This document shows, piece after piece, positions 18,050 through 26,913 of a DNA stretch of 64,000 nucleotides; the stretch's first letter is position 1, and each line of letters begins with the position of its first letter. The position numbers and the translations under genes were made by a program. The stretch comes from DATAOG01 sp963753685. Its GTDB lineage: Bacteria; Pseudomonadota; Alphaproteobacteria; Geminicoccales; Geminicoccaceae. The notes below the pieces were generated by a model. It made no database searches. It was not told where the DNA came from and worked only from the letters and a program-made list of their open reading frames with translations. The stretch is taken from contig CAVWDE010000003.1 of assembly GCA_963753685.1 (NCBI GenBank), forward strand, positions 62,001 to 126,000. The letters run 5' to 3'.

Positions 18050-18778
18050 TTAACCGGTGAGATTGGTGAACGCGACCCGGCGGTTGACCGCTGCGGTCGG
18101 ATGGGCCGGGTCGTAGAACTCGGTTGCGCCCTTGCCGACCACTGGCAGCTGTGCCGCGGGAATGCCGTGTTCCTGGATCAGATAGGCGCGCACGGCCTCG
18201 GCGCGGTGCTCGGAGAGGGTGAGGTTGTAGTCCGCGGGGCCGGTGGCGTCGGCATAGCCCTCGACCCTGACGGTCTTGTCCCGCATAAAGTCACTCTTGA
18301 GGACGCCCGCCAGCCGATCGAGCACGGCCTTGGCGTCGTCGGTCAGGCGGAAGGAGTCGAACTCGAACTGCACCCGCGCACTGATCGACTTGGTGGCCGG
18401 TGGATTGGCTTGCTGGACGGCGGCGACCACCGGCTCATCCTCGGGTGCCGCCGCGAGGGCGGGCTGATCCGCGGGCGGCGTCGCATCGGCCGGCGCGGGC
18501 GTCACTCCGGCGGCCGGTTCCTCGAGCAGACTGATGCCGCGCGGGGCGATGCCGCGGGTCTTGCCCCAGCCGCGGGTGCGCACCGGGTCCACCTTGGTGT
18601 CACCGGGCTGGGCACAGGCGGCCGGGACGACGTCGTTCAGCGCGCGATAGACCTCGCAGTCGCTGGCATCGTTCAGCCAATGGGCCGCATCCTGCGCCGC
18701 CGCCGGCGGCGTGAGCAGCGCCAATGCCAGGCCAGCGCCGAACAGGCTCGAGGTGAACGCCTTGGCGGTGCGGTTCAT
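18050..18778 (-). CDS. OmpA-family peptidoglycan-associated outer-membrane protein
   Basis: The 242-residue protein has a signal peptide (LFGAGLALALLTPPAAAQ), a Pro/Ala-rich linker at about residues 80-125, and a C-terminal OmpA domain: VQFEFDSFRLTDDAKAVLDR, VRVEGYADATGPADYN, LSEHRAEAVRAYLI, then VGKGATEFYDP and a terminal NRRVAF. The Asp and Arg that hold diaminopimelate are present. GGAGAG precedes ATG 18778. It is followed on the same strand, 183 bases on, by the four-gene unknown cluster and may be expressed with it. Confidence 0.88.
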   Translation of the reverse strand: MNRTAKAFTSSLFGAGLALALLTPPAAAQDAAHWLNDASDCEVYRALNDVVPAACAQPGDTKVDPVRTRGWGKTRGIAPRGISLLEEPAAGVTPAPADATPPADQPALAAAPEDEPVVAAVQQANPPATKSISARVQFEFDSFRLTDDAKAVLDRLAGVLKSDFMRDKTVRVEGYADATGPADYNLTLSEHRAEAVRAYLIQEHGIPAAQLPVVGKGATEFYDPAHPTAAVNRRVAFTNLTG

Positions 18779-19143
18779 GACGGCTCTCCAGCTGACTATT
18801 TCGTTTGACACCCTGATGTTCGGGATAGCCGGACATCGGGTGGGCATCTATGGAGCAAATTTTCCTCCAACCGGGGGGCAGCGTCAAGACCCGGGCACAG
18901 GCGGTCGGCGACGGGGGCGGGCTCCGTCAGCGCAGCCATGGCCACCCGCGAGCGGGTCGGTTGCCGCCCGCATCTTAACTGCCAGGTCTCGCTCCGGGCC
19001 AGGGCATCCGGTCCGGCAAGCGCCACGAACGGCCCGGCTGGCCTCCCGTTGGCGACGGCACCCTCATCCGGATGCGCTCGATGGTCCATGAGATCCTGGG
19101 AATCCGGCCGCGGCGTCGACAGGTCTCGACGATCGGCCCCGCG
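18779..19143. other. Intergenic region upstream of the OmpA-family gene
   Basis: No gene is seen in these 365 bases, although both neighbours are on the minus strand. The part next to ompA holds an imperfect inverted repeat at 18811-18840 (CCCTGATGTTCGG facing CCGGACATCGGG), which could be an operator or a 5' leader hairpin. The remainder shows no clear promoter or terminator. Confidence 0.4.
18811..18840. promoter_or_regulatory. Imperfect inverted repeat upstream of the OmpA-family gene
   Basis: The arms CCCTGATGTTCGG and CCGGACATCGGG surround a 5-base centre and pair with one gap and one mismatch. The site is 33-62 bases upstream of ATG 18778, where an operator or a leader hairpin would act. 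Its role is inferred from position only. Confidence 0.35.
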
Positions 19144-19920
19144 CTAGGCGGCGGCGCTCTCGGCGCCGACCATGAGCTTCACGATCTCGTCGTGGTCGGT
19201 CTCTGATGTGCGCCGTTCGCCGGCGGCGCGGCCGCGGCGGAGCACCAGGATCCGGTCGGCGACCGCGAAAATGTCGACCAGGTTGTGCGAGATGAAGATC
19301 ACCCCCACGGCCTGGGCCTTGAGGCGCTGGATCAGTTCGCGGACCTTGCGCTGCTCGGGCACGCCAAGCGCGGCCGTGGGCTCGTCCATGATCAGGACCT
19401 CGGCCTGCCAGTAGATCGCGCGCCCGATCGCGACCGCCTGGCGCTGACCGCCCGAGAGGGTACGCACCGGCAAGGTGAGCTTGCCGGGCGGGATCTCGAT
19501 TTCGAGGGTGCGCAGGACCTCGCTCGCCGCCTCCCGCATGCGCTTGCGATCGATCGCCGGCAGCAGCCCGAAGCGTCGGGTCGGCGGCTCGCGGCCGAGG
19601 AACACGTTGGCACCGACGTCCAGATTGTCGGCCAGCGCCAGGTCCTGATAGATGGTCTCGATGCCGAGCGTGCGCGCCTCGCGCGGGTTGGCGAGCAGGA
19701 TCGGCCGGCCTTTGTAGAGGACCTCGCCCTCGTCCGGCTGGTGCACGCCCGAGATACATTTGATGAGCGTGGACTTGCCGGCGCCGTTATCGCCGGCGAG
19801 CGCCAGGACCTCGCCGCCGCGGAGCGCGAACGAGACCTGCTGCAACGCCTGGACACCGCCGAATCGCTTCGAGATGCCGCGCACCTCGAGCAACGGGCCG
19901 CCGTCGCGCTCAGGCGTCAT
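19144..19920 (-). CDS. Sugar-type ABC importer ATP-binding protein
   Basis: The 258-residue single nucleotide-binding domain is of the short sugar type (FrcA-like): Walker A GDNGAGKSTLIKC, signature LSGGQRQAVAIGRA, Walker B VLIMDEPTAALG, H-loop FISHNLVD. Rha- or Rbs-type ATPases have two fused domains; this one has one and should dimerise. It overlaps the upstream permease gene by 11 bases. No periplasmic binding protein gene adjoins the pair, so the substrate cannot be inferred. Confidence 0.9.
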   Translation of the reverse strand: MTPERDGGPLLEVRGISKRFGGVQALQQVSFALRGGEVLALAGDNGAGKSTLIKCISGVHQPDEGEVLYKGRPILLANPREARTLGIETIYQDLALADNLDVGANVFLGREPPTRRFGLLPAIDRKRMREAASEVLRTLEIEIPPGKLTLPVRTLSGGQRQAVAIGRAIYWQAEVLIMDEPTAALGVPEQRKVRELIQRLKAQAVGVIFISHNLVDIFAVADRILVLRRGRAAGERRTSETDHDEIVKLMVGAESAAA

Positions 19921-20941
19921 CCTGGATCTCCCCTCTAAGGCGACTCTGGGACTGATCGACCAGAACCGAGACGATGATCACCACGCCGACCGCGACGAAC
20001 TGCCAGAACGGCTCGACGTCGATGAACACCAGGCCATACTGGATCACGGCGATGATCAGGGCGCCGATGACGGTGCCGATGATCGTGCCCGAACCGCCGA
20101 ACAGGCTGGCTCCTCCGATCACCACCGCGGCGATCGAATCGAGCAGCAGCGGCTCGCCCGCTTGGGCGGCGCCGGCCGAGAAGCGCGCCGTGTAGATCAT
20201 CCCGGCGATGCCGGCGCAGACCGCCGAGATCAGGTAGATCGCCATGGTGTGGCGCCGCACGTTGATGCCGGAGCGTAGCGCCGCCGTGCGATTGCCGCCG
20301 ATTGCGTAGGTATACTGGCCAAAGCGGGTCTGGGAGAGCACGTAGTGCAGGGCCAGCACGACCACGATCGTGATCACCACCGGCACCGGCACGCCCAACA
20401 GCTTGGCGCTGCCCATCTGGAACAGCCAGGGATTGTTGACCGGCACGGTCGTGCCATGGGCGGCGAGGAAGCCCGTGCCGCGCGCGACGCCGAACATGCC
20501 AAGGGTGCCGATGAAGGCCGGCACCCGCAGGCGCGCGATCAGGAAGCCGTTGATCACGCCCGGGATCAGCGCCACCAGGAACGCCGCCAGCAGGCCGCAC
20601 AGCAGCGCGACCTCGGGTGGCACGCCGGCCAGCGACTGCATGATCCGGGCCATGATCACCGCGCACAGGCCCATGACGTAGCCGACCGAGAGGTCGATGC
20701 CGCCGGAGATAATGACGAAGGTCTGGCCGAGCCCGAGCAGCAGGGGTGCTGCCGCGAACATGGCGATGCTCTGAATATTGAAGCCGTTGAACAGGAACGA
20801 GATGCCGTAGGCGGCGCGCGCCCAACTCTCGAAGAAGATCACCAGCGCCGTCAGGAACAGCCACGACCAGGCGGCCGCCAGAAAGCGCAGCCATGCGTGC
20901 TGCGCCTCATCCGCGGGGCGCGGCGGCGCGCTTACCGCCAC
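19910..20941 (-). CDS. Sugar-type ABC importer permease (RbsC/FrcC-like)
   Basis: The roughly 343-residue protein has eight to ten membrane helices and the family landmarks: VIISGGIDLSVGYVMG, a TLGMFGVARGTGFLA stretch, the AIGGNRTAALRSGINV cytosolic loop, and GGASLFGGSGTIIGTVIGAL. The GTG at 20941, with GAGG eight bases before it, is chosen; a TTG at 21031 would add 30 residues unlike the family. It is co-translated with the ATPase downstream. Confidence 0.88.
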   Translation of the reverse strand: MAVSAPPRPADEAQHAWLRFLAAAWSWLFLTALVIFFESWARAAYGISFLFNGFNIQSIAMFAAAPLLLGLGQTFVIISGGIDLSVGYVMGLCAVIMARIMQSLAGVPPEVALLCGLLAAFLVALIPGVINGFLIARLRVPAFIGTLGMFGVARGTGFLAAHGTTVPVNNPWLFQMGSAKLLGVPVPVVITIVVVLALHYVLSQTRFGQYTYAIGGNRTAALRSGINVRRHTMAIYLISAVCAGIAGMIYTARFSAGAAQAGEPLLLDSIAAVVIGGASLFGGSGTIIGTVIGALIIAVIQYGLVFIDVEPFWQFVAVGVVIIVSVLVDQSQSRLRGEIQDDA

Positions 20942-21263
20942 GGCGCAAGCCTCGGGCGGCCAGCACGCCCGCGACCGATCGGATTGCCCGCGCCCATTGA
21001 CCCTCCCGACCCAAGCCTGAACGGCGCACAATCGGAGCCCAAGCCAGCCCCGGTCAAGCTCGAATCAGGCGACACGTCGGGATCGCAGTGGTCGGCACCC
21101 ATTCGGTTTGACGACCATGCCAGTCGAAGCCGAGCCGCTTGCGGGGCCTGCTGCCCAGCGCCGAACTATGAGCTATCGGCTCGGTGCTCGATCGGGAAAG
21201 TTTCTCGGGCGCCGCATGGGCGCGATCCGGCGTGGCATCGACATCGTTTTGGGGCCGCCGCGG

Positions 21264-22079
21264 TCAGCCCTGGTCCTCTGCTTCGCGATCCGCGTCATTG
21301 CCGTTGCCTTGAGGCTGCTTGCCAAGGTCACAGCCGAGGAACCGCCGGTCGGTCAGGCGGCAGGCATCCAGGACCGAGTAGCTGCCGGCGGCCGGGTCGA
21401 GCACGATGTCCCGCTGGTTGGTCAGCGCCTCGATCAGCCGGGCCTGCAACCCTACCGGCTTGGCATGGGCCGATCGGGTCTGCGGCTTCTCGTCCCAGAC
21501 ATCAGGAATGTCGTGGACCAGCCAGATCCCTTTGGCTCGCAGCGGCGTCTTCTGCAGCACGAGGCAATACTCACTGATCCGGCGGGTCCGATAGCCCATG
21601 CCCATCCGCATCTTGTTCCAGACGATCAGATCGACCGTCTTCAGATCCGTGCCATCGAGCCAGTCCGCCGTGCCTGTGCACAGATGAAACTTGTCCGTCC
21701 ACAGCAAAAGGTGGCCGGATGGCATCAAGGCTTTGTCGATGGCCTTGATGAAGGCGATGATCTGCGGCTCATCCATCTGCGGGAGGATCGAGCGGATTTT
21801 CTGACGAGCGCCCTCGTTGCCGTATTTTTGTTTGTCCAAAACGCCGCGATATTGCGGGTCGAAAATGCACAGCGGGAAGCTGGCGGGGGTGAGCGCGCGC
21901 AGCAGCTCGAGGCCGTCGGCCTGGTTGCGTTCGTCGAGCAGGAACCCGGCCGGGGCGGCGACCCGCGGCTGCTCGAGGTCCCGGGTATGGCCGAACACCG
22001 AAGGCCGGGGGCGACGCTCCGGGACCCGAAGCTCGAAAAGGTCGGCAACTGGCAGTGCTGTCCTGCCGCTCATTACCAT
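21264..22079 (-). CDS. Orphan DNA adenine/cytosine-N4 methyltransferase
   Basis: The 271-residue protein has a motif IV variant FPLCIFDPQYRG (DPQY instead of the usual DPPY) before a late motif I, VLDPAAGSYSVLDACRL, the order of beta-class amino-methyltransferases. Between them lies SGHLLLWTDKFHL and the likely target-recognition part. No restriction endonuclease gene adjoins, so a solitary methyltransferase is likely. ATG 22079 follows AAAGG. Base composition and codon use are less GC-rich than in the flanking genes, and it interrupts catabolic genes, both signs of transfer. Confidence 0.8.
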   Translation of the reverse strand: MVMSGRTALPVADLFELRVPERRPRPSVFGHTRDLEQPRVAAPAGFLLDERNQADGLELLRALTPASFPLCIFDPQYRGVLDKQKYGNEGARQKIRSILPQMDEPQIIAFIKAIDKALMPSGHLLLWTDKFHLCTGTADWLDGTDLKTVDLIVWNKMRMGMGYRTRRISEYCLVLQKTPLRAKGIWLVHDIPDVWDEKPQTRSAHAKPVGLQARLIEALTNQRDIVLDPAAGSYSVLDACRLTDRRFLGCDLGKQPQGNGNDADREAEDQG

Positions 22080-22171
22080 TTCTGGTGCCTTTCCCGGACT
22101 TGAACCACGATATCTTGTAGCGCTGCGAGCGAAAGCTCGCAACCGCTTTCAGCCCGGCGCGGCCCCCTGCC

Positions 22172-23344
22172 TCAACGGGCGGGGAGGAGCTGCTCGGCCA
22201 GGCGGGCCCAGTAGCTGGCGCCGTAGGGCAGGATCTGGTCGTTGAACTTGTAGTCCGGGTTGTGCACCATCGGCGCGTCCGCGCCGCCGCCGTTGCCGAT
22301 GAAGACGTAGGCGCCGGGCCGCCGCTCGAGCATGAAGGCGAAGTCCTCGGCGCCCATGACCGGCGCGGGCGCGCGGTCGACCTGATCGCCACCGACGATC
22401 TCGGCGGCAGCCGTGGCGGCGAGTTCGGTCTCGGCCTCGCTGTTGACGGTCGCCGGGTAGCCGCGCTCGTAGCGGCAGTCGACCTCGACTTGGAGCGCCT
22501 GGCCGATGCCGCGTGCGATCTCGCCGAGCCGCCGCTCGATCAGGGCGCGCATCTCGGGGCTGAACGAGCGCGCGGTGCCGCCCAGGAAGGCGGCGCCGGG
22601 GATGACGTTGTCGGTGGTCCCGGCGTGGAACTGGGTGATCGAGACCACCGCGCGGTCGACCGGATCGGCGTTGCGCGCGACGATCGTCTGCAGGGCGCTC
22701 ACGATCTGGGCGCCGGCGATCAGGGGATCGCGGCACATGTGCGGCATGGCGCCGTGGCCGCCGTTGCCGGTCAGGTGGATCTCGATCCGGTCGGCCGCCG
22801 CCATCATCGGTCCCGGCCGCATCGCGAACTGGCCGGCCGGCAGGCGCGGCCAGTTGTGCATGCCGAACACCCGCTCCGCCGGGAAACGCTCGAACAGGCC
22901 CTCCTCGATCATCACCCGGCCGCCGCCCTGCATCTCCTCGGCGGGCTGGAAGATGAAGTAGATCGTGCCGTCGAAGTTACGGGTCTCGGCGAGGTATCTG
23001 GCGGCGCCGAGCAGCATCGTGGTGTGGCCGTCGTGGCCGCAGGCGTGCATGCGCCCGGCGTTTTGGGAGGCGTATGGCAGCCCGGTCGCCTCGTCGATCG
23101 GCAGGGCGTCCATGTCGGCGCGCAGACCGATCGTGCGACCGCCGGTGCCGGCCCGCAGCACGCCCACGACCCCGGTCTTCGCGATCCCGGTGTGGACCTC
23201 GTCGAGGCCGAAGGCGCGCAGCTTGTCGGCGACCAGGGCCGAGGTCCGGACCTCCTCGAAGCCGAGCTCGGGATGGGCATGCAGATCGCGCCGCCAGGCG
23301 GTCATGTCGTCCTGAAAGTCGCCGATCCGGTTGATGATCGCCAT
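22172..23344 (-). CDS. M20 amidohydrolase (hippurate/N-acyl amino acid hydrolase type)
   Basis: The 390-residue protein starts after GGAGGG with MAIINRIGDF and has the family landmarks: RRDLHAHPELGFEE, LRADMDALPIDE, MHACGHDGHTTMLLGAA with the metal Cys and His, FQPAEEMQGGG, and the C-terminal PVMGAEDFAFML and GNGGGADAPMVHNPDYKFND. It cleaves N-acyl or related amides in the cytosol. It lies 108 bases downstream of the rhaK remnant and may be read from the same message, but a link with rhamnose is not expected. Confidence 0.92.
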   Translation of the reverse strand: MAIINRIGDFQDDMTAWRRDLHAHPELGFEEVRTSALVADKLRAFGLDEVHTGIAKTGVVGVLRAGTGGRTIGLRADMDALPIDEATGLPYASQNAGRMHACGHDGHTTMLLGAARYLAETRNFDGTIYFIFQPAEEMQGGGRVMIEEGLFERFPAERVFGMHNWPRLPAGQFAMRPGPMMAAADRIEIHLTGNGGHGAMPHMCRDPLIAGAQIVSALQTIVARNADPVDRAVVSITQFHAGTTDNVIPGAAFLGGTARSFSPEMRALIERRLGEIARGIGQALQVEVDCRYERGYPATVNSEAETELAATAAAEIVGGDQVDRAPAPVMGAEDFAFMLERRPGAYVFIGNGGGADAPMVHNPDYKFNDQILPYGASYWARLAEQLLPAR

Positions 23345-23452
23345 GGGGCCCTCCGCTCCGCCGCCTTCGCTCGACCGCGTCCAGCCTAGACCCTGTGCCC
23401 GCGCCGAGGAACCCGTCTCCGGCATGCGGCCCTCGAGGAGGGCACCAGAGGA

Positions 23453-24867
23453 TCACGTCGGTGGCGATCGCGAGGGCGTCGTGGATCGCTCGCGCCAGGC
23501 CCGGCGGTAGCGATCGAGGTGCTCGAGATCGAGGGCATCGCGAGCGCCATGATCGCCGTCCGCGAGTGGAGCGGACGAGGGCCAGCGGGCGAGGAGCGCC
23601 GCGCCCGCCGCCGTGCCAGTGGCGTCGTCGGAGACGAGGACGCTCTGCTCCTGGCGCAGCGCGGCGAGCAGGCCGGAAAAGACCGGGTTGCCGACGAAGC
23701 TGCCTTCGAGGATCAGGGGACCGCGCGCCTGCAGCAGGTCGAGACAGACGTCGGTCACCAGGGCGGCGTAGAGGGTCGCGAGCGCAGCCTGCGCGCGCGG
23801 GTCCGGCGGCGGCGCGGGGACGATCTCGCCCGGCCTGGCGCCAAACGGGCCTGAGCCCCGGACGAACGCGGGGAGCGCCATGACGCCCGCCTCGATCAGC
23901 GCCCGCAGGTCGGCCGCATCGCAGCCGGTGAAGCCGCTGTCGCGGCCGGCGATCAGCGCGACTCGCGCCCGGCGATCAGCGCGACCTCGCGCCCGCCCAT
24001 GAAGCGTGCGCAGGGCACCGGATCGCCATTGACATCCACGTTGGCAAGCATGTCGCGGGCCGGGTCGAGCCCGTCGAGCGTGCCGCCGGCGGTCATGCAG
24101 ATCACCCAGGTGCCGGTCGAGACCACCGTGAATGGCGGTGCTTGGCGCGCAAGGTGGCGCAGATAGGAGGCGTTGCTGTCGTGGATGCCGCCCAGCACGC
24201 GACACGCGGAGTCGAGGCCGGTCGCGCGCGCGACCTCGGGCCGGATCGTGCCCAGCACCTCGAATGCCGGTCGCACCGGCGGCATCAGCGGCCGCCAGCC
24301 GGCACGCTCCACGAGACCGCCGAACGCGCGCTCGCGCGGCCGCCACAGATGCGTGTGACAGCCGAGCGAGGTGACCTCCGACGCCTTCCGGCCGGACAAC
24401 CGGAAGGCCCAGTACTGCGGGTAGGGCAGGATGTCCGTGACCCTTGCGAAGCGGTCCGGGAACGCCCGCTGCTGCCACAGGAGCTGGCGGCCGAGGTTGA
24501 GGCCCCCCGGCAGGTCCGGCGTCAGGCTGTGCGCGAACGGGTCGACCAGCGCCGCATACTCCGTGCCGATCTCGTCCGGCCCCGCGTGCTCGTAGTCGAG
24601 CACCGGCAGCGCCAGCCGGTCGCCGGCGAGCAGGGCCGCGCTCGCGCCGTGGGTGACCGGCACCAGCGCCGCGACCGCCTGTCGCCCGGGCGCCTTTGCG
24701 AGCTGCTCCAGAAACCAGCCCCAGATGGCCTCGACATCCGCGTGCGGATAGGGCGGGCCGGGCAGGGGCCGGTTGGCGGTCGTGACGCTGTGCGAAATCC
24801 GGCCGTCGCCCTCGACCACGACCAGCTTCAGGTTGGTCTTGCCGACGTCGAGGACGGCGGTGGTCAC
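23453..24867 (-). pseudogene. rhaK: Rhamnulokinase (FGGY family), broken by a tandem duplication
   Basis: The kinase should phosphorylate rhamnulose. The first part (AVLDVGKTNLKLVVVEGDG, then GGIHDSNASYLRHLA and STGTWVICMT) reads normally to EVALIAGRESR and a stop at 23953. The rest (VALIAGRDSGFTG, EGSFVGNPVFSGLLAALRQ, GTAAGAAL) continues in another frame to 23453. The cause is visible: 23941-23963 and 23964-23987 are near-identical copies of 23 and 24 bases, so one copy is extra and shifts the frame. GTG 24867, 11 bases after rhaQ, is the likely start. It could be a sequence error; if so, rhaK is intact. Confidence 0.82.
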
Positions 24868-24878
24868 TGGCGGACCGT

Positions 24879-25895
24879 TCAGCGCAGGAAACGCGCGGTC
24901 GCGCGCCGGATCAGGATCGGGGTCGCGATCGCGACAATCAGCAGGAGGCCTATGAAGATCGTCATGACGATGCCCGGGACGTTCAGGAGCCCCATGCCGA
25001 AGGTCACGAGGCCCATCAGGAAGACCGCGATGAAGACCCCGGGAATCGTGCCGGCGCCGCCCATGATGTTGACGCCGCCAAGCACGACCATGGTGATGAT
25101 CTCGAGCTCCCACGAGGTCGCGATGTTGGGCCGCGTGCTGCCGATCCGCGAGGTCAGGAGCACGGCTGCCAGCCCCGACATCAGGCCCACAAGCACGAAC
25201 AGGACCAGCCGGTGGCGGTCGACGTCGATCCCGGAGAAGCGCGCCGCCACCGGATTGTTGCCGATCGCGTAGATTCGCCGGCCGAAGCTCGTCCTGTGCA
25301 GGAGCACGCCGAACACGAGCGTCAGCACCAGGAACAGGCAGAACTCGAACGACAGCACGCTCCACACGTAGCCCTGACCGAAATACGCGAAGTCGGGCGG
25401 ATAGCTGCGGTACGCCTGATCACCCAGGACCGCGAAGGAGATGCCGCGATAGAGGCTCATGGTACCGATGGTGACGACGATCGCTGGGATCGAAAAGCGC
25501 GTGACCAGCCAGCCGTTGAAGAGGCCGCAAAGGAGCCCGGTTGCAAGGCCGATCACGAGCAGCACAGGCGCGCCGGCACCCGCGGCGGCGGCGGCACCCA
25601 TGGCGGTCGAAGCGAGCGCGATGATCGCCGCGACCGACAGGTCGATGTCGCGGGCGATGATCAGGAGCGCCATCGGCAGCGCCACGATCGCCTTCTCGGT
25701 GAAGTTGAAGGTCGCGTCCGACAGGTTCCAGGGGTCGAGGAAATAGGGTGACAGCTGGGTGTTGGCGAAGAACACCAGGGCGGTGAACAGGAGCAGCAGC
25801 AGCTCCCAGCGCAGCAGCCGCTCGGCCGGCGCCTTGGGCAGCGCGTCGGGGACCAGCCGGGCGCGCTCGTCGGCGAAGGTCGGGGCGACCTGCAT
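24879..25895 (-). CDS. rhaQ: Rhamnose ABC importer permease RhaQ
   Basis: The 338-residue sugar-type permease shows LLIIARDIDLSVAAIIALAS, VVTIGTMSLYRGISFAVLG, the cytosolic loop AIGNNPVAARFSGIDV and GGVNIMGGAGTIPGVFIAV. It forms the channel with RhaP in the RhaSTPQ importer. The ATG overlaps the rhaP stop (TGATG), and rhaK starts 11 bases after its stop. The rhaP N-terminal frame runs on, out of sense, into this gene without a stop, so an apparent 699-residue fusion is an artefact of the rhaP lesion. Confidence 0.88.
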   Translation of the reverse strand: MQVAPTFADERARLVPDALPKAPAERLLRWELLLLLFTALVFFANTQLSPYFLDPWNLSDATFNFTEKAIVALPMALLIIARDIDLSVAAIIALASTAMGAAAAAGAGAPVLLVIGLATGLLCGLFNGWLVTRFSIPAIVVTIGTMSLYRGISFAVLGDQAYRSYPPDFAYFGQGYVWSVLSFEFCLFLVLTLVFGVLLHRTSFGRRIYAIGNNPVAARFSGIDVDRHRLVLFVLVGLMSGLAAVLLTSRIGSTRPNIATSWELEIITMVVLGGVNIMGGAGTIPGVFIAVFLMGLVTFGMGLLNVPGIVMTIFIGLLLIVAIATPILIRRATARFLR

Positions 25896-26903
25896 CACGT
25901 AGGCTCCGCGGCCGCGGCCGGAGCGGCCTCGCGCAGGATCAGGCGGCCCTTCTGCCGCTCGCTGCGCGAGTTGAGCACGACCGCGAGCACGATCACAGCA
26001 CCCGAGATGCCCATCTGCCAGAACGGCGAGATGTCGATGATCGGCAGCGCGTTCTTGACCACGCCCAGGAACAGGGCACCGAGTACGGCGCCACCGACGC
26101 TGCCGATGCCGCCCGCGATGCTGATGCCGCCGATCACGCAGGCCGCGATCACCTGTAATTCGAAGCCGATCGCGATCTCGACGTAGGCGACCGCGTAGCG
26201 CGCGACCCAGAGATAGCCCGCGAGGCCGGCGAGCATCCCGGACAGGCAGAACACGAAGAACTGGATGCGGCCGGGGTCGATGCCGGCGTACCTCGCAGCG
26301 CGCGGGTTGCCGCCCGCGGCGTAGATGTCGCGGCCGAAGCGGGTGTGCGCGAGCATGAACCAGACCACGGCCACGACCAGGATGGCGAGCCACGAGAAGA
26401 CATCGAGCCCGACCACCATCTGCCGTGGGAAACCAAGGAAAGCCGGGCTCATCTCGTTGCTGTTGACCCACTCGCCGCCGCGCAGCACGAAGATCAGGCC
26501 GCGGTAGATGCTGAGCGTGCCGAGCGTGACCACGATCGGCGGGATGCCGATCTTCCACACGCAGATGCCGTTGAGGGCGCCGAGCGCAAGGCCGATGCCG
26601 AGGGCCAGCGCGATGGTCAGGGCTCACCGGCAGACCGGGGGCGACGGTCGAGAGCATGGCTGTGATCATGCCGGTGAGCGCCAGGTTGGCGGCGACCGAG
26701 AGGTCGATCGCGCGGGTCAGGATGACCAGCATCTGGCCCAGCGCCAGGATGATCAGGATCGAGGTGTCGCTGAACGTCTGAAGCAGGTTGGAGGGCGCCA
26801 GGAAGACCGGCGCGCGCAGCCCGATCAGCAGCATCAGCCCGACGATGAGGAGCGCCAGCGCCGCCTCGCGGCTGCGCAGGACGGAGGGCAGCGCGGCGCT
26901 CAT
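25895..26903 (-). pseudogene. rhaP: Rhamnose ABC importer permease RhaP, frameshifted by one base
   Basis: The N-terminal part (LLIGLRAPVFLAPSNLLQ, LGQMLVILTRAIDLSVAAN, MITAMLSTVAPGLP) and the C-terminal part (ALTIALALGIGLALGALNG, VVTLGTLSIYRGLIFVLRG, AAGGNPRAARYAGIDPG, GGISIAGGIGSVGGAVLGA) together make one normal permease. They lie in different frames. Removing a single A on the coding strand at 26624 restores the frame exactly. ATG 26903 follows GAGGA and is 10 bases after rhaT. As written, the importer lacks one channel subunit. The lesion may be real or a sequencing error. Confidence 0.82.
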
Positions 26904-26913
26904 GGCGGGGTCC

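Noticed and set aside
22080..22142. tRNA-like 3' end on the minus strand (GGTTCAAGTCC, then GGCACCA) just before the methyltransferase gene
   Set aside because: The T arm does not pair well and there is no matching 5' acceptor strand, D arm or anticodon arm upstream, so no cloverleaf can be drawn.
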